Shown here in pieces: positions 51,383-60,677 of a DNA stretch of 64,000 bases. Each line of letters starts with the position of its first letter. Position 1 is the first letter of the stretch. The notes beneath the pieces were generated by a model. It worked only from the letters and a program-made list of their open reading frames with translations, was not told the DNA's origin and ran no database searches. Origin of the DNA: Acidobacteriota bacterium. GTDB lineage: Bacteria; Acidobacteriota; Vicinamibacteria; Marinacidobacterales; Marinacidobacteraceae. A program made the position numbers and the translations under genes. Location: contig JAJEIY010000074.1 in assembly GCA_022828085.1 (NCBI GenBank), forward strand, positions 1 to 64,000, given 5' to 3'.

Positions 51383-53113
51383 ATGAAACCCGGACCCGCC
51401 CCTCCCAGCCGCCGCCAGTTCACCGGCACCCTCGCCGCCGGACTCCTCGGCGCCGCCTGCGGCCCCGAACGCCCTTTCCACGCGACCTTCCTCGACTACC
51501 GGATCCGGAACGCGCTGGTCGTAGACGGGACGGGCGCTCCCGCTTACCGCGGCGACCTCGGCATCCGTGACGGCCGCTTCGTCCCACCCGCGGGCGAAGC
51601 CCTTCGCGAACTGGACGCCGAGGGCCTCGTCGCCGCGCCCGGCTTCGTGGACATCCACTCCCACGGCGACCTGGTGCTCGCGAGCCCCCGCCCCGACCGC
51701 GCAACGCTGATCGCCGGCCGCCTCGCCCAGGGCATCACTACAGAGGTCATCGGGAACTGCGGACTCGGCGCGGCGCCGCTGTTCGGCGAGGCGCACGACC
51801 TCGCTCCTGCCGTCCATGCCTGGATGACGCCCGAGGGGGCCGACTGGCGCTGGGAATCGCTCGCCGACTACTTCTCGGTGCTGGAGACGCGCGGCCTGCC
51901 GCTCAACGTGGCCGCCCTCGTTCCCCACGGCCTCCTCCGGCTCGGAGCCATGGGACTGCGGCCGGGAGCGCCCGACGCCGGGGAACGGGCCGCGATGGCA
52001 GGCGCGCTGCAACGGAGCCTCGAAGAGGGCGCCTGCGGCCTCTCCGTCGGACTCATCTATCCGCCCGGCATGTTCAGCGCGACCCGGGAACTGCTCGAAC
52101 TGGCGCGTTCGCTGCGCCCCTCGGACGGCGTGTTCACCGCCCACGTGCGCGGATCGAGCGAAACGCTGCTCCCGGCAGTGGAGGAACTGATCGAGATCGG
52201 CCGGAGCGCGGGGGTCCGGGTCCATCACAGCCACGCGGAAGCGGTCGGCCGGGACCACTGGGCGAAGCTCGCCACGTTCCTCGAAATGGAGCGCGAAGCC
52301 CGCCGCGAAGGCGTGCGGGTCTCGGCGGACATGTTCCCCTACCCGGTCGCGGCGACCATGATGTACGCCATCTATCCGCCGTGGGCGCTGGAAGGCGGCC
52401 CGGGCGAGTTGCTCGCCCGCCTGCGCGACCCGGAGACCCGGGCCCGGATCGGGAAGGGCATCGAGGAACGAACTCCGGAGTGGCCACCTTGGGAACCGCA
52501 GGGCTGGCCGCACAACCTGGTCTCGGCGGTGGGTTGGGACCGGATCCGGGTGTCCAGCGTGGCGAGCGAAGCCGGCCGCGACGCGCTCGGACGCTCGCTC
52601 GCCGAACTGGGAAGCGCGGCGGGAACGGAGCCCTTCGAAGTCATCTCCGATCTCATGCTGGCCGAGGACGGAGCCGTCGGGCAGTTCGTGCTCGACATCA
52701 GCGGCGAGGATGGCCTTCGCGAGCTGGCGTCCGATCCCGAGGTGGCCTTCATTACCGACGCGAACGACTACGGGAAGGGCTCGCCCCACCCCGCCGCCTA
52801 CGGCGCGTTCCCGCGGGTGCTCCGGCGCTACGTGCGGGAGGAGGGGACGATCCCGCTCGAAGAGGCGATTCGCCGGATGACCTCGCTGCCGGCGGACATC
52901 ATCGGGCTCGAGGACCGCGGCCGGATCGCGAACGATCTGCCCGCGGATCTCGTTCTGTTCGACAGAGAAGCAGTGACGGACCACGCCACCCTGGAGCAAC
53001 CCCGTGCCCGCGCCACCGGCATCCGGGCCACCTTCGTGAACGGACAACCCGTGATCCACGACGGCCGCTTCACCGGCGCGCTGCCGGGCCGCGTGCTCCG
53101 CCGGTCGGCGTAG
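51383..53113 (+). CDS. D-aminoacylase-like amidohydrolase (secreted)
   Basis: A 576-residue protein. The start was set at MKPGPAPPSRRQFTGTLAAG, which forms a Tat-like signal (RRQFTG) with a lipobox-like AAC. The amidohydrolase metal motif is FVDIHSHGDLV (HxH). Further ligands are in FTAHVRGSS and VHHSHAEA, with ITDANDYGKGSPHPAAYGAF near the end. LPADLVLFDREAVTDHAT and ATFVNGQPVIHDGRFTG are the usual closing strands. The family removes acyl groups from N-acyl-D-amino acids. A TTG- or GTG-start alternative is not needed. Confidence 0.88.
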   Translation: MKPGPAPPSRRQFTGTLAAGLLGAACGPERPFHATFLDYRIRNALVVDGTGAPAYRGDLGIRDGRFVPPAGEALRELDAEGLVAAPGFVDIHSHGDLVLASPRPDRATLIAGRLAQGITTEVIGNCGLGAAPLFGEAHDLAPAVHAWMTPEGADWRWESLADYFSVLETRGLPLNVAALVPHGLLRLGAMGLRPGAPDAGERAAMAGALQRSLEEGACGLSVGLIYPPGMFSATRELLELARSLRPSDGVFTAHVRGSSETLLPAVEELIEIGRSAGVRVHHSHAEAVGRDHWAKLATFLEMEREARREGVRVSADMFPYPVAATMMYAIYPPWALEGGPGELLARLRDPETRARIGKGIEERTPEWPPWEPQGWPHNLVSAVGWDRIRVSSVASEAGRDALGRSLAELGSAAGTEPFEVISDLMLAEDGAVGQFVLDISGEDGLRELASDPEVAFITDANDYGKGSPHPAAYGAFPRVLRRYVREEGTIPLEEAIRRMTSLPADIIGLEDRGRIANDLPADLVLFDREAVTDHATLEQPRARATGIRATFVNGQPVIHDGRFTGALPGRVLRRSA

Positions 53114-53120
53114 GGACACC

Positions 53121-53480
53121 ATGCGCCGCATCCGCAATCCCCACCTCCGGAGCCTGATCGCCGGCGGCCTTGTGTTCGCGATCCTGGCGAGCGGCTGTTC
53201 CATCGTGCTGACCCAGGGGCCGCCCAAGCCGGGCGAGAGCGACTACGACGCGACCGGCGCCTACGCGGGCGGCGTCCCGTGCACGAGCAGCCGGATGTGG
53301 CCCCTGGTGGACCTGGGTCTCATGCTGTGGGTCCTCGCCCTCACGGTGAACTACGACAACCGGGACGACCAGATCGACGGCAGTTTGACGGCGGCGGCGG
53401 CCGCGATCTCGACGTGGATCGGCTACCGGCGCACGAAGGCGTGCCGGGATGCCCAGGCGACGGCTGCTGCGCTTCCGTAG
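53121..53480 (+). CDS. small lipoprotein of unknown function
   Basis: A 119-residue protein with a lipoprotein signal (LIAGGLVFAILASGCS, Cys about 26) and one further hydrophobic segment (MWPLVDLGLMLWVLALTV) followed by a polar stretch and ISTWIGYRRTKACRDA. A cysteine pair (PCTSS, KAC) could form a disulfide. It lies 7 bases after the amidohydrolase stop. I do not recognise the family. Confidence 0.65.
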   Translation: MRRIRNPHLRSLIAGGLVFAILASGCSIVLTQGPPKPGESDYDATGAYAGGVPCTSSRMWPLVDLGLMLWVLALTVNYDNRDDQIDGSLTAAAAAISTWIGYRRTKACRDAQATAAALP

Positions 53481-53506
53481 CGTCACTACCCTGGTTCAGG
53501 CCGAGC

Positions 53507-53920
53507 GTCTCGCGGCCCTGGGGGCCGCGGTGCCGACCGGAGGTCCCAGGCGTTCCAAGCCGTACCCGCCACCTCCGCTCTGGAACGCCGCGTCGGGGGG
53601 GAGCCATCTGGTCTCGTTGGAGTTGGGACGTGCGCGGCCCGGAGCGCCGCGCGTGCCGGTCGGAGACCGGCGTTCCAAGCCGTACCCGCCACCTCCTCTC
53701 TGGAACGCCGCGTCGAGGGGGGAGCCACCTGGTCTCGTTGGAGTTGTCACGTGCGCGGCGCGGAGCGCCGCGCGTGCCGGTCGGAGACCGGCGTTCCAAG
53801 CCGTACCTGCCATCCCGCTCTTGAACGCCGCGTCGAGGCGGGAGTCACCCTGTCCCGTTGGGGTTGGGACGTGCGCGGCGCGGGGCGCCGCGCGTGCCGG
53901 TCTGAAGACCGGCGCTCCCA
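53507..53920 (+). repeat. tandem array of the twin-hairpin repeat, copy group 10 (unit about 120 bases)
   Basis: CGTTCCAAGC recurs at 53551, 53671 and 53792, a period of 120 to 121, with a further partial unit on each side. Each unit has GCGCGGCGCGGAGCGCCGCG-type arms, then GTGCCGGTC GGA GACCGGCGTTCC, then a linker with GGAACGCCGCGTCG and GTTGGAGTTG. The last unit ends GGCGCTCCCAG, as in the other sub-type. The 446-base gap before the S9 peptidase stop holds only this array. Confidence 0.75.
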
Positions 53921-53926
53921 GACGTC

Positions 53927-56353
53927 CTATCGCGGATCCATGGTCGGGGGTATGGCTCCGGAGCCGCCGCCGAGGTAGCGGTCGAAGAAGTCGGTCATGC
54001 GGCGGTAGCTGTCGCGGCGGGTCGGGATCTCGTCCCAGCCGTGGTCCTCCACCGGGTAGACGACCAGGTCGAAGTCCTTCTGCTTCTCGATGAGGATCTG
54101 GGCCAGCCGGAAGGAGTCCTGGATCTGCACGTTGCCGTCCACCAACCCGTGTTGGATCTGGAGCGCGTCCTGGAGCCCGTCGGCGTAGTAGACCGGGCTC
54201 GAGACGCGATAGGCCTCCTCGTCGTCGAGCTGGTCGCCGTTCAGGATCCGGCTCGTGTAGCCCTGGTTGTAGTGGACCCAGTCGGTGACCGGGTAGAGCG
54301 CCACCCCCGCGGCGTACTTGCCCGGATTCCGGAAGAGGGACATCAGGGTGAAGAAGCCGCCGTAGGAGCCGCCGTAGACCCCGATGCGGTCCCGCGCCAC
54401 GCCGTAGCGGTCCACCAGGATGTCGAGCAGCGGCAGCGCGCTGTCGATATCCGAGACCCCCATCTGGCGGTAGGCGTAGGTGCGGTTCCGGTGTCCGTAG
54501 CCGGAGCTGCCCCGGTAGTCCACCGACGCCGCCGCGTAGCCGCGCTGGATCAGGTAGTTGGCGTAGACGATGCTGCCCGAGCGCGCCCAGCCCTTGACCA
54601 CCGCCTGCGCGCACTCGCCGCAGCCGTGGGCGTAGACCACCGCCGGCGTCGCGCCGGGGGTGGCCCCGGCGGGCGCGTCCCAGATCCGGGCCCACGCCGT
54701 CGTTCCGTCCGGCAGGTCGTACTCGACGATCTCGCCGCCCGCCCAGGCGGTCCGGTAGAAGGCGTCGGTGCCGCTCCTGGTGATCCGCACCGGATCGGCC
54801 GCGGCCACCGGATCCATCAGGTAGAGATCGCCCATCTCGGTGAGCGACTGGCTGATCGCCGCGACCCGTCCGCCGTCGGGGGAGACGGCCCAGGAGTGCA
54901 TTCCCTCACCCCCGGTGATCTGCTCGAGCGCCCCGCCGCGCGCCGGCAGCCGGTAGAGGTGTTCCTCCCCGGGATGCTCGCGGCTGGTGGTGACGAGGAA
55001 CGAGTCGCCGCCCGGCGCGAGCTCGGCGCGCCGCACCTCGAACGTTCCCTCGGTGAGCGCCGTAACCTCGCCCTCGAGGTTCGCCAGCATCAGCATGGCC
55101 CAGCCGCTCGCCACCGACCCGAAGGCGAACGCCTGGCTGTCCGCCAGCCACTCCAGGTACCCCGGCGACCAGCGGCCGGTCACCAGCGGCCCGCCGATCC
55201 AGGCCTCCTCCTGCTGGTGATCGACGTGGCGCAGCATTCCCGTTTCGATATCGAGCAGCGAGATCCAGCGCTCCTTGTGGTCCATGGAGAGCACCTGCAC
55301 CACGCCGTGCTTCCCGTCCGGGCTCCACCAGGGGCCGTGCATCACGGTGTCCTTCTCGATTCCGTCCTCCACCCAGCGGATCTCGATGTCCTCGGTGCGG
55401 ACGGAGCGGTCCACCGCCACGATGCCTAGCCGCCACGACGCGAGCGCCTCCCCCACCTTGGGGCGGGCATCCTTCTCGGTGGCCTGTCCGCTCTCGTTCA
55501 CGAACTCCATGAAGCTCGTGCGCTTCGGGTCCGAGGGGTCCTTCCGCGACCGGAAAACGAGGTGCTTCCCGTCGGGCGACACCCGGATGTCCACCGCCTT
55601 CTCGCCCTTCGGAACCGGAATCTCCTGGGGCAGCAGTCCGTTGTGGTGCCGGCGGAGTTCGTCGCGCCGTTCGTCGCGTTCCCTGCGTTCGCGCACCGCC
55701 ACCACCAGTTCGTTCTGCTGCGCCTTGAGCCATTCCTGCTGCTTCGTTTCCTCTTCCTCGGCCGCGACCGCCGCCGCCACCTGGCGGGTCGTCCGGGACG
55801 CGATGTCGTGTTCCCAGAGATCCCCGTTTTCCGGGGCGTTCGCCGAGAGACCCTTGGTCGCGAAGAGCACCCTGCTCCCGTCCGGGCGCAGCCGGAGCTG
55901 GCCGATCTGGCCGGAAACGGCGAATACCGCCCGCGTGCCGCCGTCCGCGGTCCACACGTGCAGCGATCCCTCCGAGCTCCAGGCCGCGGTGTCTCCCGAA
56001 ACGGTGCGGACCATGTTCGAGCCCGGAATGAGTCGCACCTCGTCCGCCGTCAGTTCCCGGAGGGTCGTTCCCTGCCGGTCCACCGCGAACCAGGGATCGT
56101 CGTCGGCAAGGTGTTCCGGCTTGGGGTCTTCATGCCAGCGGAAATAGGCCTCCGACCCATCCGGCGCCCAGCGCACGTCGCGCGGAGCCAGCCCGAAGAC
56201 GCGGTTCCCGCCGCCGAGGTGGTCCAGGGTCAGGCGGAAGCCGGGGTCGGCGTCGGCGGCGGTCAACTGCGACTGGGAGGCGAGCTGCGCGCCGGCCAGC
56301 GCGGGAAGGACGAGAAACAGCGTTGCTTTCGCGAGTGCGGAAACGGGCCTCAT
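53927..56353 (-). CDS. S9 family (DPP4-like) prolyl peptidase, secreted
   Basis: An 808-residue serine peptidase with a signal peptide (ATLFLVLPALAGAQLAS). The N-terminal two thirds form a beta-propeller (WAPDGSEAYFRW, VSPDGKHLVFRS, WSPDGKHGVVQV, VSPDGGRVAAIS). The alpha/beta-hydrolase domain has the nucleophile in YGGSYGGFFTLMSLF, the Asp in QHGLVDGNVQIQ and the His in VEDHGWDEI. It removes dipeptides or short peptides, probably after proline or alanine, in the periplasm. A Glu/Arg-rich coiled segment (EEEETKQQEWLKAQQNEL) interrupts the propeller. It follows the M24 gene by 10 bases. Confidence 0.92.
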   Translation of the reverse strand: MRPVSALAKATLFLVLPALAGAQLASQSQLTAADADPGFRLTLDHLGGGNRVFGLAPRDVRWAPDGSEAYFRWHEDPKPEHLADDDPWFAVDRQGTTLRELTADEVRLIPGSNMVRTVSGDTAAWSSEGSLHVWTADGGTRAVFAVSGQIGQLRLRPDGSRVLFATKGLSANAPENGDLWEHDIASRTTRQVAAAVAAEEEETKQQEWLKAQQNELVVAVRERRERDERRDELRRHHNGLLPQEIPVPKGEKAVDIRVSPDGKHLVFRSRKDPSDPKRTSFMEFVNESGQATEKDARPKVGEALASWRLGIVAVDRSVRTEDIEIRWVEDGIEKDTVMHGPWWSPDGKHGVVQVLSMDHKERWISLLDIETGMLRHVDHQQEEAWIGGPLVTGRWSPGYLEWLADSQAFAFGSVASGWAMLMLANLEGEVTALTEGTFEVRRAELAPGGDSFLVTTSREHPGEEHLYRLPARGGALEQITGGEGMHSWAVSPDGGRVAAISQSLTEMGDLYLMDPVAAADPVRITRSGTDAFYRTAWAGGEIVEYDLPDGTTAWARIWDAPAGATPGATPAVVYAHGCGECAQAVVKGWARSGSIVYANYLIQRGYAAASVDYRGSSGYGHRNRTYAYRQMGVSDIDSALPLLDILVDRYGVARDRIGVYGGSYGGFFTLMSLFRNPGKYAAGVALYPVTDWVHYNQGYTSRILNGDQLDDEEAYRVSSPVYYADGLQDALQIQHGLVDGNVQIQDSFRLAQILIEKQKDFDLVVYPVEDHGWDEIPTRRDSYRRMTDFFDRYLGGGSGAIPPTMDPR

Positions 56354-56363
56354 GACGGCCTCC

Positions 56364-57683
56364 TTACCGGATCAGCAGGATCCGGTCGTTGGCGGGATAG
56401 AACCACTCCACGCCCCGCTCGGTGACGATGGCGTCGTCCTCGAGCGGGATGCGGATCTTGGCGCCGCCGAACTCGTCGGCCTTCGTGTAGGCGAAGAGTT
56501 CGATGGAAAACATGTTCGAGGGCACGATCTCGTACTCGAGCCGGGTCGGATTGAACCAGGCGATGGACGGGCCGATCCCGTGCCCGAGGTTCCCGACCGA
56601 GTGGCAGCCGATCACAACGTCGGTGGTGTCGTCATCGGTGGGCTGGTTGAACTCGATCATCTGGAAGCCGGCCGCGGTCAGTTCGGCGCCGAGCTGCTCC
56701 AGCATGGCGCCCGCCGTCGGGCCCGGCTTGATGGTCCGCCGGATCACGTCGCGGGCGGCGCGGCCCCTGTCGAAGGCGTTCTGGATGCCCGGCGGGGTGG
56801 CGATCTCGCCCTCCTTCAGCACGTAGGCGATCCGCTTCATGTCGGTGTAGAAGTTCAGGTACCCGACCCCCCAGTCGATCATCAGCAGGTCGCCGCGCTG
56901 GATGATGCGCTCGTTGGAGGTGGCCTCGATGCCGGCCGGACCGGTGATGTAAATGGACGGCATCCCGAACGAACTGTCGAGGCCGTTCTCCAGCAGTTGC
57001 TGCTCGATCCACCAGGCGACGTCTTCGAGCGCAGTGATGCCCGGCGTGATGACCTCGTTCGAGAAGGCCCGCTCGGCGATCTTCCGCGACCACTCGCCGG
57101 CCTCGCCGAAGGCGACGATCTCGCTCGCCACCCGGCGCGAACGGAAGTCCGAAATCAGTTTCTCGGCCGAGACCAGGCGGTCCGCGTAGGGCTCGCCGAG
57201 CGTCTCCCGGAGGTGCAGCCAGCTCGTGTGCGAGAGCCCGTCCGCCGCCCCGATGCTGCGGGACATGTTCACGCCGATCCGCTCGGGATCCCGCTCCCGC
57301 ACGAACTCGGCGAGATCGGCGCTGCCCATGACCTGGTCGTACACCCCGCACCGCGCGATCTTGTAGCCCGTGACGCCGATGGCAACCCGCTCGATCCGGT
57401 CGCCTCCCCGGTCGGTGAAGACGACGTAGCCGGTGCTCCCCACGTAGCCGTGGCCGAGGTCCGGCCAGAGCGGATCGCGATACCCCTCCTTCATGACCGT
57501 GATCCACATGTCGATCCCGTTCCCGCGCATGGCCTCGGGCAGGATGAGATCGAACTTGTCAGCCCGGATCTGGCACATCCGCTCCCAGCGGATGCGGGCT
57601 TCGGTCTTGGCGGCGGCCTCGGCCGGGACGAACAGGAGAGCGAGAACCGCAACGGCGGCTCCGCGAAGGAAACGGGAACTCAT
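56364..57683 (-). CDS. M24 family metallopeptidase (Xaa-Pro peptidase-like), secreted
   Basis: A 439-residue protein with a signal peptide (AAVAVLALLFVPAEAAAK). The pita-bread domain has its metal ligands in MIDWGVGYLNFYTDMKR (two Asp), NLGHGIGPS (His), FSIELFAYT (Glu) and IPLEDDAIVTE (Glu). The N-terminal domain is of the creatinase/prolidase type. It lies between rpoZ and the S9 peptidase, so a shared role in peptide turnover with S9 is likely. Confidence 0.9.
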   Translation of the reverse strand: MSSRFLRGAAVAVLALLFVPAEAAAKTEARIRWERMCQIRADKFDLILPEAMRGNGIDMWITVMKEGYRDPLWPDLGHGYVGSTGYVVFTDRGGDRIERVAIGVTGYKIARCGVYDQVMGSADLAEFVRERDPERIGVNMSRSIGAADGLSHTSWLHLRETLGEPYADRLVSAEKLISDFRSRRVASEIVAFGEAGEWSRKIAERAFSNEVITPGITALEDVAWWIEQQLLENGLDSSFGMPSIYITGPAGIEATSNERIIQRGDLLMIDWGVGYLNFYTDMKRIAYVLKEGEIATPPGIQNAFDRGRAARDVIRRTIKPGPTAGAMLEQLGAELTAAGFQMIEFNQPTDDDTTDVVIGCHSVGNLGHGIGPSIAWFNPTRLEYEIVPSNMFSIELFAYTKADEFGGAKIRIPLEDDAIVTERGVEWFYPANDRILLIR

Positions 57684-57733
57684 GCAAATCCTCCCGCGCC
57701 AAAGGGTACGCGAGAGGCGCGCGAGCGCCAGTG

Positions 57734-58174
57734 TTATTCGGCGGGAGCTTCGACCGGCGCGTCGGTGCCGCCCGCCTCGGCCGCGGCCGTCTCGCCAGGG
57801 CCGGCTTCCGGCTCCGGCGCGGGCTCGGCGGACTCCTCGGGGGAGGCATCGAGATCCACGTCGCCGCCCGCGGCCTCGGCGAACATCTGCTCGAAGCTGG
57901 CCCGCGCCGCTTCGGCGGCGGCCCGCTCTTCCTCGCTGAGGTCCTCGCTGTCCTCCGCGAGCAGTTCGGCGGCTTCCCTCGGGTCATAGACCTCGAGCTT
58001 TCCCGCCTTCAACTCGGCAAGCGCAATCGCGGTCGGCCGGCGCGACGGGGTCTTCACCTTGGGCGCCGACCCCAGGATCAACTGGCGCACCCGCTGCGCC
58101 ACGGCGTTCGCCTGCAGGAACTGACTCGATTCTTCAATCTTCAAGTGGATCGCCTCCGCAACGAGGACCGGCAT
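57734..58174 (-). CDS. rpoZ: RNA polymerase omega subunit with acidic tail
   Basis: A 146-residue protein. The stretch AQRVRQLILGSAPKVKTPSR followed by RPTAIALAELKAGKLEVYD matches the omega core (helix with ARRARQL, then KPTxIALxEIxxGKI). About 75 residues follow with mostly Glu, Ala and Pro (PEESAEPAPEPEAGPGE), absent from standard omega proteins of about 90 residues. Omega helps assemble beta-prime and takes part in ppGpp binding. It lies 45 bases after the TlpA-like gene and 50 before M24. The identification rests on the core motif only. Confidence 0.72.
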   Translation of the reverse strand: MPVLVAEAIHLKIEESSQFLQANAVAQRVRQLILGSAPKVKTPSRRPTAIALAELKAGKLEVYDPREAAELLAEDSEDLSEEERAAAEAARASFEQMFAEAAGGDVDLDASPEESAEPAPEPEAGPGETAAAEAGGTDAPVEAPAE

Positions 58175-58219
58175 CCCCTCCGGTCGAGCGGCGGAGTCTA
58201 ACGCGGCAGGCCGCGCTTT

Positions 58220-58747
58220 CTATTCCAGAAGTTCCCGGAAGATCTCGAGCGATCCGGGCGCCGCCCAGTCGCGGGCCCCGATGATGTGGGAGGCGAGCGT
58301 CCCGTCGCGGCGGATGATCCAGGTCTCGGGAAACTGGAACACCTCGTAGCGCCGGGAGACGCGTTTGCCGAGGTCGTGGAGCACCAGGAAACGCAGGCCG
58401 TGTTCGGCGACGAACGGCGGGATGTCGGAGTACCGCTCGTCCACCGACACCGCGACCACCTTGAGACCGTCGTCGCCCAGAGAGTCCTGAAGGAGTTGCA
58501 GCGACGGCATCTCCTCGACGCACGGCGGACACCAGGTGGCCCAGAAGTTGAGCACCACCACCTGACCGGCGAAGTCGGAGAGCCGGTGGGTGCGCTCGTC
58601 GAGGTCCAGCAGCTCGAAGGGAGGCGCCGTGGCGTCCGGCGCGGGGGCGTCCGGCTTCTCGGCGCAGGCGCAGGCGAGGGCGGCCACCATCAGGCAGAAC
58701 GCGGCACGCCAGGCTGGCCGCTTCGCGGTGTCGCCGTGGAATCGCAT
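58220..58747 (-). CDS. TlpA-like thioredoxin lipoprotein
   Basis: A 175-residue protein. The start was set at MRFHGDTAKRPAWRAAFCLM, so that a lipoprotein signal (MVAALACAC) follows; the longer ORF overlaps the NUDIX gene. The thioredoxin fold has WATWCPPCVEEMPSLQLLQD with the CxxC redox site (Cys-Pro-Pro-Cys), and the cis-Pro region is FQFPETWIIRRDG. It likely acts in periplasmic thiol reduction, for example cytochrome c maturation. It starts 16 bases after the NUDIX stop. Confidence 0.9.
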   Translation of the reverse strand: MRFHGDTAKRPAWRAAFCLMVAALACACAEKPDAPAPDATAPPFELLDLDERTHRLSDFAGQVVVLNFWATWCPPCVEEMPSLQLLQDSLGDDGLKVVAVSVDERYSDIPPFVAEHGLRFLVLHDLGKRVSRRYEVFQFPETWIIRRDGTLASHIIGARDWAAPGSLEIFRELLE

Positions 58748-58763
58748 CAGAGGTTGGCCCGGC

Positions 58764-59336
58764 TCAGGAGCGGCCGCGTTCCTCCAGGAAGAAGAGCCCG
58801 AGTCCGGCAAGCGTCTTGGCGTCCTCGAAACCGCCCGCCGCCAGCCGCCGGCGCCCCTCGGCGACGGGGATCTCGACCAGGTCGATGTCCTCTCCGAAAT
58901 CCGTGTCCTGCTCGCCCGGAGTGAGGCCTTCCGCCCGGAACAGGTGAATCACCTCGTCGCAGAAACCCGGGGCGCTGAAGAACGACCCGAGCGGGCGCAG
59001 GGTCTCGGCGGAATAGCCGGTCTCCTCGCGCAACTCGCGGCGCGCCGTGTCTTCCGGATGCTCTCCGGGCTCCAGCGTCCCCGCGGGGATCTCGAGCAGG
59101 AATCGGCCGGCGGCGTAGCGGTACTGGCGAACCATCACCAGCCGGCGTTCCGGAGTCACGGCGACGATCGCCACCGCGCCGGGGTGGCGCACCACCTCGC
59201 GGCGGACCTCCGGACCGTATTCGTCCGGTCCCGCGGGCTCCTTCGCCCGATCGAGCTCCACGCGCAGAAGCCGCCCGGAGAACGGGACGCTCCGGTCGAT
59301 CAGTTGGGCGGGAACGGCGCTGGAAGGGTCGGGCAT
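58764..59336 (-). CDS. NUDIX hydrolase (ADP-ribose pyrophosphatase-like)
   Basis: A 190-residue protein. The start was moved to MPDPSSAVPAQLIDRSVPFS, dropping a long upstream extension that overlaps the divergent TPR gene. The Nudix box is GTLEPGEHPEDTARRELREETGY, complete with REx2EE. Residues upstream (AVTPERRLVMVRQYRYAAGR) and the PAGT strand fit the ADP-ribose pyrophosphatase/NudF subgroup. It is the first gene of the run NUDIX-TlpA-RpoZ-M24-S9. Confidence 0.88.
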   Translation of the reverse strand: MPDPSSAVPAQLIDRSVPFSGRLLRVELDRAKEPAGPDEYGPEVRREVVRHPGAVAIVAVTPERRLVMVRQYRYAAGRFLLEIPAGTLEPGEHPEDTARRELREETGYSAETLRPLGSFFSAPGFCDEVIHLFRAEGLTPGEQDTDFGEDIDLVEIPVAEGRRRLAAGGFEDAKTLAGLGLFFLEERGRS

Positions 59337-59379
59337 CAGACCGGCAGTGTAAGCGGGCCGGCGTGGAAAAATACGCAGC

Positions 59380-60651
59380 ATGATGATGAGGATTACACTG
59401 GCCACGCCTGCGCGCGTCGGAGCCCTGGCGGGGCTGATTCTGCTCGCGCCCGGCCTCGCCCGCGGACAGCCGCCGGACATCGTCCAGGGATCGTCACGGG
59501 CCTACGGGGATGAAGCGCTGCCGCTGGAGACGGAGGCGTATCAGCACCTCTTCAACTACGACTTCGAGGCGGCCGAGGAGATCTTCGAGCGCCTCGATGA
59601 CCAGTTCCCCGACTTCGCCGCCGGGCCCTACGGCCACGCCGCCGTCATCTGGACGAAGGTAGCCCAGCGCGTGGGAGCGATGCGGGGGTCATCGCACCGG
59701 GGCGACCGGTATTGGGAGCAGAGCGGCATCTCGCTGGTGACCGACGAGGAGGAACAGTTCTTTGAGGACCAACTCGAGGAGGCGAAACGACGCGGTGAAC
59801 GGGTGCGGCAGCGCGACCCCGGGGACCTGCTGAACCTCTACTACCTCGGCGCCGTCGAATCAATCAGGGCCGCGTGGGACGGCACCGTGCAACGCGCCTA
59901 TTTCTCCGCGGGGCGAGCCATGCGCCGGGCGGCCGGCCTCCACCGCGAGGTCCTGGCAGCGGATCCTGATTTCGCCGACGCCTACCACGCCCCGGGCGCC
60001 CAGGACTACGCGATCGCCACCCTGCCGCGCGCCCTCCGCATGCTCGCGTTCCTCTTCGGCATGCGGGGCGAGAAGGAGAGGGGTCTCGACTGGGTCGCCC
60101 GCACCGCCCGCGAAGGACAACGCTCGCGCTGGGGCGCCCTCTGGGCGCTCGTACTCTTCATGCAGCGGGAGGAACGGCCGGACGACGCCCTCACCGCCGT
60201 AAGGACGCTCCGGGAGCAGTTCCCGAGGAATCCGGACTTCGCCCTGGAAGAGATCGGGATCCGCCTGCACCACGGAGAAACTGCCGAAGCGCGCGACGCG
60301 CTGCTGGTGTTCATCGAACGGCGGGATGCCGGCTTCGGGAACTACCACCTGACCACGCGCGGCATTCCGGAACTCAGGCTGGGCGAGTCCTGGCTGTTCG
60401 AAGAGAGCTGGGAAGAGGCCGAGGCCGCCTTCTCGCAAGGCCTCCAGTCTTCCCCGCCCCCCGATGTCCGCCTGATGCTGCACTTCCGGCGCGGCAATGC
60501 CCGCGACGGCCTGGGTCAGCGCCAACCGGCGCTCTTCGACTACAACCGGGTCCGGCAGCTCGGCGGCGACAAGGTGCTCGAACGCTGGGCCAAGGATCTG
60601 CGCAAGACGCCCTGGCCCGAAGGGGCTCCGGAGGGATCCCGGCCCCACTGA
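59380..60651 (+). CDS. secreted TPR-like protein of unknown function
   Basis: A 423-residue protein with a signal peptide (VGALAGLILLAPGLARGQP). The mature part is helical, with TPR-like pairs (YDFEAAEEIFERLDDQFPDF, EESWEEAEAAFSQGLQSSPP) and a central block (AGRAMRRAAGLHREVLAADP, APGAQDYAIATLPRALRMLA) found in uncharacterised tetratricopeptide proteins of Acidobacteriota. Three ATG codons in a row open the gene. It is divergent from the NUDIX gene, with 43 bases between starts. Confidence 0.8.
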   Translation: MMMRITLATPARVGALAGLILLAPGLARGQPPDIVQGSSRAYGDEALPLETEAYQHLFNYDFEAAEEIFERLDDQFPDFAAGPYGHAAVIWTKVAQRVGAMRGSSHRGDRYWEQSGISLVTDEEEQFFEDQLEEAKRRGERVRQRDPGDLLNLYYLGAVESIRAAWDGTVQRAYFSAGRAMRRAAGLHREVLAADPDFADAYHAPGAQDYAIATLPRALRMLAFLFGMRGEKERGLDWVARTAREGQRSRWGALWALVLFMQREERPDDALTAVRTLREQFPRNPDFALEEIGIRLHHGETAEARDALLVFIERRDAGFGNYHLTTRGIPELRLGESWLFEESWEEAEAAFSQGLQSSPPPDVRLMLHFRRGNARDGLGQRQPALFDYNRVRQLGGDKVLERWAKDLRKTPWPEGAPEGSRPH

Positions 60652-60677
60652 CGTCGAGCGGTCCGGGAACGGTGGCG

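Noticed and set aside
53507-53920. CRISPR array
   Set aside because: The regular repeats are 120-base units including the would-be spacers, with no unique spacers and no cas genes.
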